Positions 58,350 to 64,000 of a stretch of 64,000 nucleotides of DNA are shown one piece after another. Location of the stretch: contig NZ_JAPEMM010000001.1 in the NCBI RefSeq assembly GCF_026342735.1, forward strand, positions 2,852,001-2,916,000, given 5' to 3'. Under the pieces are notes generated by a model that was not told the DNA's origin, ran no database searches, and saw nothing but the letters and a program-made list of their open reading frames with translations. Numbering within the stretch: the stretch's first letter is position 1; every line of letters begins with the position of its first letter. The DNA comes from Streptomyces sp. NBC_00193 (GTDB lineage: Bacteria > Actinomycetota > Actinomycetes > Streptomycetales > Streptomycetaceae). The translations under genes and the position numbers were made by a program.

Positions 58350-58403
58350 GATCCCGAGCTTAGGGGCAGGGTCTGACAGCGGGCGCGACACTCGCCCGAA
58401 CTG

Positions 58404-59039
58404 TCAATTCCGTTTACTGGGACGGCTGGTGGCCGCTTTCTCCGCCTTCGCGGCGGCCTTCGCCTCCTGCTTGTGCGCCCGCACCTTGGCCAGCGATTCC
58501 GGGCCGGTGATGTCGGCCGCGGACCGGTAGGCGTTCGCCGGCCCGTACCCGCCGGCGGCCTCGCGCCAGCCGTGCGGCCGCACCCCGAACCGCTTGCCGA
58601 GCAGCGCCAGGAAGATCTGCGCCTTCTGCTCCCCGAAGCCGGGCAGTGCCCGCAGCCGCGCCAGCAGCTCGGCGCCGGTACCCGCGTCGGCCCACACCGC
58701 CGCCGCGTCCCCTCCGTAGTGCTCCACCAGATACGCGCACAGCTGCTGCACCCGCTTCGCCATCGACCCCGGGTAGCGGTGCACGGCCGGCTTCTCGGAG
58801 AGCAGCGCGGCGAAGGCCTCCGGGTCGTAGGCGGCGATCGCGTGCGCGTCCAGGTCGTCGGAGCCGAGGCGCCGGGCGATCGTGTAGGGCCCCGAGAACG
58901 CCCATTCCATGGGTACCTGCTGGTCCAGCAGCATCCCGACCAGCGCGGCGAGCGGGCTGCGCCCGAGCAGCTCGTCGGCCTCCGGCTGCTGGGCGAGCCT
59001 GATGGTGACGGCTGTGTTCGTCTCGTGCTTCTCGTCCAT
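58404..59039 (-). CDS. HhH-GPD family base-excision repair-like protein
   Basis: 211 residues. It has LLGRSPLAALVGMLLDQQVPMEWAFSGPYTIARRLG and the helix-hairpin-helix LRALPGFGEQKAQIFLALLGKRFGVRPHGW (about 130-165). The catalytic Asp that follows the HhH in active glycosylases (usually in VDTH-like context) is not evident (GVRPHGWREA), so glycosylase activity is uncertain, as for other Streptomyces members of this short subfamily. The C-terminus is a Lys/Ala-rich tail (RAHKQEAKAAAKAEKAATSRPSKR). The ATG at 59039 is used. Divergent from the VOC gene. Confidence 0.82.
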   Translation of the reverse strand: MDEKHETNTAVTIRLAQQPEADELLGRSPLAALVGMLLDQQVPMEWAFSGPYTIARRLGSDDLDAHAIAAYDPEAFAALLSEKPAVHRYPGSMAKRVQQLCAYLVEHYGGDAAAVWADAGTGAELLARLRALPGFGEQKAQIFLALLGKRFGVRPHGWREAAGGYGPANAYRSAADITGPESLAKVRAHKQEAKAAAKAEKAATSRPSKRN

Positions 59040-59147
59040 GCACCCAGGGTCCCGCGCGGCGGTGCTCCCCGCGCGATTGTCGGACCCCGCGCCTAGCGTG
59101 AGTACGGAGACGGGTCACGTCGTACACGACACAGGAGTCGATCGATC

Positions 59148-59960
59148 ATGGCTGAGTTCACGGAAGGCGCGCCCTGCTGGGTGGACGCGATGTTCTCCGA
59201 TCTGGAGGGCGCGAAGACCTTCTACGCCGACGTGCTGGGCTGGACCTTCGGGGAGTCCAGCAGCGAGTACGGGAACTACACGCAGGCCTACTCCGACGGC
59301 AAGGCCGTCGCGGCCGTGGTGCCGCCGATGCCGGGGGCGGAGGGCCATTCGCAATGGTGTCTCTACCTCGCCTCGCCCGACGCCGCGGCCACGGCCGCGA
59401 AGATCAAGGCGGCCGGCGGCGAGCTCCTGATGGAGCCGATGCAGGTCGGCTCCTTCGGCACGATGGCCATCGCGAAGGAGCCGAGCGGCGCCGTCTTCGG
59501 GGTCTGGCAGCCGGGCGACCACAAGGGTTTCGAGAAGACCGGCGAGCCGGGCGCGTACTGCTGGGCCGAGTTCTTCTCGCGCGACGTGGCCAAGCCGGAC
59601 GCGTTCCTCCCGCAGGTCTTCCCCTACGGGGCCCAGCAGATGGACGCCGGCGACGACCCCGAGATGGCCGGGATGGACTTCAAGGTCTTCAGCCTGGGCG
59701 GCCCGGAGAACCCGGTGCTGGGCCGGATGAACATGGGCACCGACTTCCCGCCGGAGATCCCCTCGTACGTCCAGGTCTACTTCGCCGTCCCGGACTGCGA
59801 CGAGGCGGTCGCCAAGACCCAGGCCCACGGCGGCAAGCTGCACTTCGGCCCGATGGACAGCCCCTTCGGCCGCTTCGCGGCGGTGACGGACCCGCAGGGC
59901 GCGGCCTTCGCGGTGATCGACGTGGCGAAGACGGTCGGCGAGATGCCGAAGTTCGCCTGA
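59148..59960 (+). CDS. VOC (glyoxalase/bleomycin-resistance fold) protein, two-domain
   Basis: 270 residues. Two vicinal-oxygen-chelate repeats (about 8-125 and 140-262), each beginning with a CWVDAMFSDLEGAKTFYADVLGW / CWAEFFSRDVAKPDAFLPQVF pattern. The two domains end with PSGAVFGVWQPGDHKGF and PQGAAFAVIDVAKTV. The pattern is common in Streptomyces and has been linked loosely to antibiotic-binding or glyoxalase roles, but metal ligands cannot be fixed by eye. The ATG at 59148 opens MAEFTEGAPCWVDAMF and has an AGGAG upstream. Monocistronic. Confidence 0.9.
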   Translation: MAEFTEGAPCWVDAMFSDLEGAKTFYADVLGWTFGESSSEYGNYTQAYSDGKAVAAVVPPMPGAEGHSQWCLYLASPDAAATAAKIKAAGGELLMEPMQVGSFGTMAIAKEPSGAVFGVWQPGDHKGFEKTGEPGAYCWAEFFSRDVAKPDAFLPQVFPYGAQQMDAGDDPEMAGMDFKVFSLGGPENPVLGRMNMGTDFPPEIPSYVQVYFAVPDCDEAVAKTQAHGGKLHFGPMDSPFGRFAAVTDPQGAAFAVIDVAKTVGEMPKFA

Positions 59961-59978
59961 CCTCACGCGCCGTGCGCC

Positions 59979-60326
59979 CTACGCGGCGAAACCGAGGGCG
60001 AAGGCGGCGAGAACCGGCGCCATGTAGATCACCGGGAAGGGGACGTGGGCGTACGCCCGGGCCCGGAGCACGGTGATCACGGCGCCGGTGTAGTAGAGGA
60101 CCAGGCCGATGCCGGCGGCGATGCCGAGCGCCGGGACGAGGAAGCCGGCCAGCAGGCCCAGCGCTCCGGCGGCCTTGGCCGCGCCGAGCGGGGTCCACCA
60201 GGCCTTGGGGACCTCGTACTGCTCCATGGCCTCCACGACCCAGGGGGCGCGGCGCAGGAGCGAGTAGCCCGAGAAGCCCGACATGGCGGCGGCGAGGACG
60301 GCGACGACGGTGGCGGCGATCTGCAT
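59979..60326 (-). CDS. DoxX-family membrane protein
   Basis: 115 residues with about four transmembrane helices (about 3-20, 48-68, 72-92, 98-115) and the DoxX-type segment PKAWWTPLGAAKAAGALGLLAGFLVPALGIAAGIGLVLYYTGAVITVLRARAYA. In mycobacteria DoxX works with superoxide dismutase in thiol/oxidant stress; other members are generic. The ATG at 60326 has GAGGAG upstream. Its stop is 18 bp from the convergent VOC gene stop. Confidence 0.88.
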   Translation of the reverse strand: MQIAATVVAVLAAAMSGFSGYSLLRRAPWVVEAMEQYEVPKAWWTPLGAAKAAGALGLLAGFLVPALGIAAGIGLVLYYTGAVITVLRARAYAHVPFPVIYMAPVLAAFALGFAA

Positions 60327-60535
60327 GAGGGGCTCCTCGGTAGGCGGTGGGGACGGTGTTTTTCGTCCTCACCGCACTGACCCGCGCCACCGCACGGGTG
60401 TGACAGGAACCCCGGAAATCTTTTGCCGGCGCACGGGCCAGCCGCTCGGGTGGTTCCGGCTGGCGGATGCGACGGGTCGAAAGCAGGCCGGGGCGAAGCC
60501 GCCTAGCGTCGGTCTTGTGCGGCCCCCCGGGCCGC

Positions 60536-60607
60536 ACCAAGGACGCCGTCGAGGCCCTCGGCCTGGCCGCCGGGTCCTCCGTCGTCGCGCTGATCAAGTC
60601 GACCGAG
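60536..60607 (+). pseudogene. TOBE/Mop (molybdate-binding) domain fragment
   Basis: A 24-codon stretch reads TKDAVEALGL and then AAGSSVVALIKSTE, the core of a TOBE/Mop repeat as found in MopI and ModE. The N-terminal third of the domain is missing (the frame upstream reads as unrelated sequence, with a hairpin GTGCGGCC/GGCCGCAC at 60517-60537), and the last few residues after STE are also lost. It stops exactly where the molybdopterin-protein fragment on the opposite strand ends. It is a relic, not a gene. Confidence 0.6.
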
Positions 60608-60930
60608 CCGTCGAGGCGGGTCGCCAGCAGCACCGGACTCGCGCCGAAGTCGGCGTCCAACTCGGCCCAGGACAGCATCGAATGGTGCCCGTCCCCGCCG
60701 GTCACGGCGAGCAGGAACCGCGAACGGTCCTTGCGGCGGCGGGCGTCGAAGGCCGGGCCGGCGGCCGAGATGGCCTCCCGGAGCAACGGGCCCTCGAACA
60801 CGTGGTGTTGCGGACCGTTCGTCGCGCAGTCGAAGGTGACCGCGGCACGGTGCTGTGCCCAGTCCCGCAGATCCGCGGCGCTGAGCGTCGCCGGGTGGTC
60901 CAGGTCTCCGTGCAGCATGAGTTTGCCCAT
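60607..60930 (-). pseudogene. Molybdopterin-binding oxidoreductase, 3'-truncated fragment
   Basis: The minus-strand frame from the ATG at 60930 reads MGKLMLHGDLDHPATLSAADLRDWAQHRAAVTFDCATN and on to SWAELDADFGASPVLLATRLDG, closely following the sulfite-oxidase-like molybdopterin fold (short Streptomyces versions are about 150 residues). After LATRLDG (60607) the similarity ends abruptly and the frame runs on into sequence of no coding character. About 30-40 C-terminal residues are missing. The break coincides with the end of the TOBE fragment, so one rearrangement joined both. The remaining intergenic DNA (60327-60535) holds only the DoxX promoter region. Confidence 0.6.
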
Positions 60931-61100
60931 GGCTCACTCTTTCCCGGCGGCGCACCCTGCGGAACCTCATCTGCAAGGTTGGTGTCTTGATATGGGTCGC
61001 AACTGTGCATGACCTCGTCGCATCTGCCTGGCAGATGGTGAGATCGCGAGATCTCGGGATCGCGCTGGATCGGATGGCCGAGCCGGAAAGCGCGGGTCCC

Positions 61101-61129
61101 CGTACAACCATCGCGCGCGCCGGGCCGTC
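61101..61129 (+). promoter_or_regulatory. ECF-type promoter candidate of the secreted beta-helix protein
   Basis: ACAACC with AAC at 61106-61108 and CGTC at 61126-61129, 17 bp apart, fits the -35 AAC / -10 CGTC pattern of ECF sigma promoters. The 11-mer CGTACAACCAT (61101-61111) recurs at 63973-63983 inside the terminator after the gene. It lies 37 bp before the start codon. Confidence 0.5.
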
Positions 61130-61165
61130 CTAGCGGTGACGGTCGAACGATTTGACGGGGGATGG

Positions 61166-63943
61166 ATGAACAAGAGCATCAGCGCTGTGCTCCGCACGCG
61201 TGCCACGGTCCTGCTGACGGCAGGTGGCGTCACCCTCCTCGGCATACCGGCCGTCGCCGCCGCCGAGAGCCCGGCCAACCTGTACGTGAACAACCGCCCG
61301 GACGCGCACTGCACCGACACGGGTGCCGGTTCGCCGGCCGCCCCGTTCTGCACGATCCAGGCGGCGGTGAAGGCCGTCGCACCGGGGCAGACCGTACGGA
61401 TCAACCCGGAGACGAACTACGACGAGCCCGTCACCATCGACCGCTCCGGCGAGCCGGGCAAGCCGATCACCTTCGCCGTGGACGCGAGGGGCGACTCCCG
61501 GGCGCTCCTGCGCTCCGACGAGGGCCTGACCATCACCGGCGCCTCCCACGTGGTGCTCCGGGGGCTGACCCTCTTCGGCGGCGCGAAGATCAACCGTTCC
61601 AGCGACGTGGTGGTGGAACAGTCGGAGATCCACGGTTCCACCAAGGGCTTGAGGGTGGGAGACGGCAGCACGGACGTGCGCATCAGCCGGAGCCGCGTCA
61701 CCAGCCCGCGGATCGAAGGCGGCAGCCGGGGCACCGTCCTCAGCCGGAACCTGATCGTCGGCGGAACGGACAAGCCGGCCGTCGTCGCGGACGCACCCGG
61801 TACGGCGTTCACCAACAACCACTTCGCCGGCGGTTGCGGAACGAGCCTCTCGGTCAGCGGCAGCTCGACCGGCTCGTCCGTGTTCAACAACGTGTTCCTC
61901 ACCGCGGAGTCCGACTCCTCCGCGTGCGCGGCGGACAAGACCCGCACCCCCCTCGTGGTGGCGCAGAGCGCGACGTCCGGCACCCGGGCCGACTACAACC
62001 TGCTCGCGGGCAGCCCCAAGATCGCGACGGTCCCGTACACCTGGGCCGGTACGGCCTACAAGGACGCGGCGGCGTTCGCGGCCGCCACGGGCCAGGGCGG
62101 CCACGACATCATCACCCCCAACCGCGACCGCGTCGGCGTGATGGACGGCTCCCTCACCATCGACTCCGGCGACCCGACGGCGCCGGGCGCCCTCCTGACC
62201 GGGGACATGGACGGGAACCCGGTCGCGGACGATCCGCGCGTCCCCAACACCGGCAAGAACGGCGGGTACGTCGACCGCGGCGCCTACGAGACCGCCGAGC
62301 ACCTGACCGACGCCTTCCTGTCGATCGACCAGGCATGGGCGCCGATCGGTACGAAGGTGACGGCGTACCCCGGCTCGGACAGCCGCTGGCCCAGCGGGCT
62401 GACGTACACCACGGACTTCGGCGACGGGACGCCCCCGATCGTCACCCGCCCGGGAGACGCCACCGACGGAGCGGCGACGCACGTCTACACCTCGCCCTGT
62501 TCGTGCGCCGTCACCGTGATCGTGGCCAATGCCCTGGGGACGAAGCTCTCCGCGTCGTGGCCGGTCAAGGTGACTCCGGCCGGTCCGCTGAACACCGTCT
62601 TCACCGCGAAGCCCGTCGTGCCGGTTCCCGACGACGAGATGTGGCCCGTCGCCCCGCTGACCTTCGAGCTCGACACGAAGGCCACCGCGGCGCCGTGGCC
62701 GATCCAGAACGTCGACGTCGACTACGGCGACAACACCTCCGACTCCTTCCATGCGCTGGATGCGTTCAGGCACACCTACAAGACGCCCGGCGACTACAAG
62801 GTGACCGTCACCATCCTCGACATCAAGGGCGGAACGTCCACGTCCACCCGCACCGTGAAGGCCGCCTACGCGCCGTCCGGCTACGTGGCCACCGAGCCGT
62901 TCCGCCTCATGGACACCCGCACCACGAGCAGCGCCGTCTCGGGTCCGGTGACCGTGACCCTGCCCGTCGGCCGGGCCGTGCCGGGCCACCCCCTCTCGAG
63001 CAGCATGGCCGCGGCGGTCGTCAACGTGACGGTGACCGGAGCCACGGAGGACACCCACCTGACCGTGTGGCCCCAGGGCCAGCCCCGTCCGGCGACCTCG
63101 AACGTCAACGTCCTCGCCGGCGGCACCTCCTCCAACACGGTCACCGTCCCGGTCGGCTCCAACGGCAAGCTCTACGCCCAGCTCAACTCGGGCCGGGCCT
63201 CACTGATCGTGGACTTCGTCGGCTACTACCAGCCGGAGACGGGGCAGCGCTTCAGCCCGCTGGCTCCGACCCGCGTCCTGGACACCCGCACGATGGGTGT
63301 CCCCCTGTCCGGCGCCAAGACCCGCACGGTGAAGGTCGCGGGCGTGAACGGCATCCCGGCGGACGTCACCGCCGTCGCGCTGAACCTGACCGGTACGGGT
63401 GCCAAGGAGCAGGCGCACGTGATCGCGTACCCGGATCCGGCGAAGCGTCCGGCGACGTCGAACCTGAACGTGGAGCCGGGCAAGGACAAGTCCAACCAGG
63501 TGATCGTCCCGGTCGGCCCGAACGGCACGATCACGCTCTTCACGAACACCGGCTCGACGCACGTGATCCTGGACGCGGTGGGCTACTACGGCAAGGACGG
63601 CAAGGCCCTCTTCACTCCCGTCGTCCCCAAGCGCCTCGCTGACACCCGCACCACGGGCAAGGTCGCCCCGGGCGCCACGACCACGGTCTCGGGCCTCCCG
63701 GCCAACGCCCTCGGCGCGGTCCTCAACATCACCGCCACCGACACCACCGCCCCGGGCTTCCTGACGGCGTACGCCTTCGGCGGCACGCTCCCGGGCGCCA
63801 GCAGCCTGAACACGCTGCCCGGCCGCACGGTCCCGAACCACGTGACGACCCCCGTCGCGAACGGCAAGGTCAGCATCTTCAACAGCTACGGCGGCCCCAA
63901 CCACGTGATCACCGACCTCCTCGGCTACTTCACCGCGAACTGA
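61166..63943 (+). CDS. Large secreted beta-helix / PKD-domain surface protein
   Basis: 925 residues from the ATG at 61166. A signal peptide (about 1-37, VLLTAGGVTLLGIPAVAAAES) precedes a right-handed beta-helix region (about 45-375, with short repeats such as SSDVVVEQSEIHGSTKGLRV), a PKD-type domain (about 390-470: TDFGDGTPPIV, THVYTSPCSCAVTVIV) and a second (about 490-570: DVDYGDNTSDS, HTYKTPGDYKVTVTI). Three or more repeats of an Ig-like pattern follow (RLMDTRTTS, RVLDTRTMG, RLADTRTTG), each ending VxFVGYY/ILDAVGYY/DLLGYF. It is likely a cell-surface or secreted polysaccharide-binding protein. Upstream ATG at 61136 lacks an RBS. It has an ECF-like promoter and a strong terminator. Confidence 0.9.
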   Translation: MNKSISAVLRTRATVLLTAGGVTLLGIPAVAAAESPANLYVNNRPDAHCTDTGAGSPAAPFCTIQAAVKAVAPGQTVRINPETNYDEPVTIDRSGEPGKPITFAVDARGDSRALLRSDEGLTITGASHVVLRGLTLFGGAKINRSSDVVVEQSEIHGSTKGLRVGDGSTDVRISRSRVTSPRIEGGSRGTVLSRNLIVGGTDKPAVVADAPGTAFTNNHFAGGCGTSLSVSGSSTGSSVFNNVFLTAESDSSACAADKTRTPLVVAQSATSGTRADYNLLAGSPKIATVPYTWAGTAYKDAAAFAAATGQGGHDIITPNRDRVGVMDGSLTIDSGDPTAPGALLTGDMDGNPVADDPRVPNTGKNGGYVDRGAYETAEHLTDAFLSIDQAWAPIGTKVTAYPGSDSRWPSGLTYTTDFGDGTPPIVTRPGDATDGAATHVYTSPCSCAVTVIVANALGTKLSASWPVKVTPAGPLNTVFTAKPVVPVPDDEMWPVAPLTFELDTKATAAPWPIQNVDVDYGDNTSDSFHALDAFRHTYKTPGDYKVTVTILDIKGGTSTSTRTVKAAYAPSGYVATEPFRLMDTRTTSSAVSGPVTVTLPVGRAVPGHPLSSSMAAAVVNVTVTGATEDTHLTVWPQGQPRPATSNVNVLAGGTSSNTVTVPVGSNGKLYAQLNSGRASLIVDFVGYYQPETGQRFSPLAPTRVLDTRTMGVPLSGAKTRTVKVAGVNGIPADVTAVALNLTGTGAKEQAHVIAYPDPAKRPATSNLNVEPGKDKSNQVIVPVGPNGTITLFTNTGSTHVILDAVGYYGKDGKALFTPVVPKRLADTRTTGKVAPGATTTVSGLPANALGAVLNITATDTTAPGFLTAYAFGGTLPGASSLNTLPGRTVPNHVTTPVANGKVSIFNSYGGPNHVITDLLGYFTAN

Positions 63944-63962
63944 GACCGGCCGACCGATCTTT

Positions 63963-63996
63963 CTCACCCCCTCGTACAACCATGCGAGGGGGTGAG
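63963..63996 (+). terminator. Terminator of the secreted beta-helix gene
   Basis: A perfect 12-bp stem (CTCACCCCCTCG, 63963-63974, with CGAGGGGGTGAG, 63985-63996) around a 10-base loop, 19 bp after the stop. The motif CGTACAACCAT overlaps the loop (63973-63983). Confidence 0.85.
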
Positions 63997-64000
63997 CTGT

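Noticed and set aside
1..64000. Prophage or integrative element at the tRNA genes
   Set aside because: No integrase, excisionase, phage structural genes or direct repeats of tRNA 3' ends were found near any of the four tRNAs.

Overview
The window is chromosomal DNA of a Streptomyces-type actinobacterium. The GC content is very high with strong third-position GC bias, many genes start with GTG or TTG, neighbouring genes are coupled by ATGA/TGATG overlaps, and families typical of the genus are present (SigF- and SigN-like sigma factors, partner-switching kinases and a phosphatase, an SSI-type protease inhibitor, Prim-Pol, DUF5926, DUF853). Three perfect parS palindromes (GTTTCACGTGAAAC) at about 16.0, 27.0 and 39.6 kb place the segment in the origin-proximal core, where ParB sites cluster in Streptomyces. 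Gene order from about 37 to 54 kb (response regulator/kinase, two glycosyltransferases, MFS/MarR, two stress sigma factors, tadA, usp, upp) matches my memory of the S. coelicolor SCO4020-SCO4041 region; that is recollection, not a search.

Region by region. 0-2 kb: a copper-handling-like group (partial lipoprotein, YcnI/DUF1775, membrane protein). 2-4.4 kb: an anti-sigma-type ATPase followed immediately by an IS1182-family element. 4.4-17 kb: PepP, a GAF-SpoIIE phosphatase, Prim-Pol, DUF5926, a second anti-sigma-type ATPase, GDPD, HtrA, LysR, a cysteine-dioxygenase-like protein and YeiH. 17-21.4 kb: a secreted trypsin-like peptidase, tRNA-Ser(UGA), a broken FAD monooxygenase, two small secreted proteins and a non-coding tract with a 16-bp tandem array. 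21.5-28.8 kb: a five-gene overlapping operon closely resembling the mycobacterial igr operon (two acyl-CoA dehydrogenases, MaoC-DUF35, MaoC, Ltp2-like thiolase), behind a promoter containing a palindromic operator candidate, then an ECF sigma factor and a FadD ligase. 28.8-37.4 kb: an ABM membrane protein, a giant degenerate PAS/kinase/receiver protein, an SSI-like inhibitor, tRNA-Ser(GCU), tRNA-Arg(ACG), PH-domain, Lrp and DUF2797 genes, and a monooxygenase/amidohydrolase pair. 37.4-43.5 kb: a probable four-gene operon of a two-component system and two membrane glycosyltransferases. 43.5-46 kb: a TetR remnant and a MarR-MFS unit with an operator over its promoter. 46-54 kb: a small membrane protein, a lipoprotein, SigN- and SigF-like sigma factors, tRNA-Ser(CGA), tadA and its partner, usp and upp. 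54-64 kb: LytR_C, HerA-like ATPase, OpcA-like, cupin, HhH-GPD, VOC and DoxX genes, a scar of two molybdenum-related gene fragments abutting at one base, and a large secreted beta-helix/PKD protein behind an ECF-like promoter.

Functional links. Two RsbW-like ATPases, a SpoIIE phosphatase and two SigB-family sigma factors could form one partner-switching stress network, although no STAS anti-anti-sigma gene is present. The igr-like operon plus FadD describes activation and removal of a short side chain from a bulky acyl-CoA. No CRISPR array, prophage or biosynthetic gene cluster is visible. The observations most worth following are the igr-like operon, the GRRR-repeat pseudokinase, the parS sites inside coding sequence, the molybdenum-gene scar, the hairpin-guarded IS1182 element and the 16-bp repeat array.
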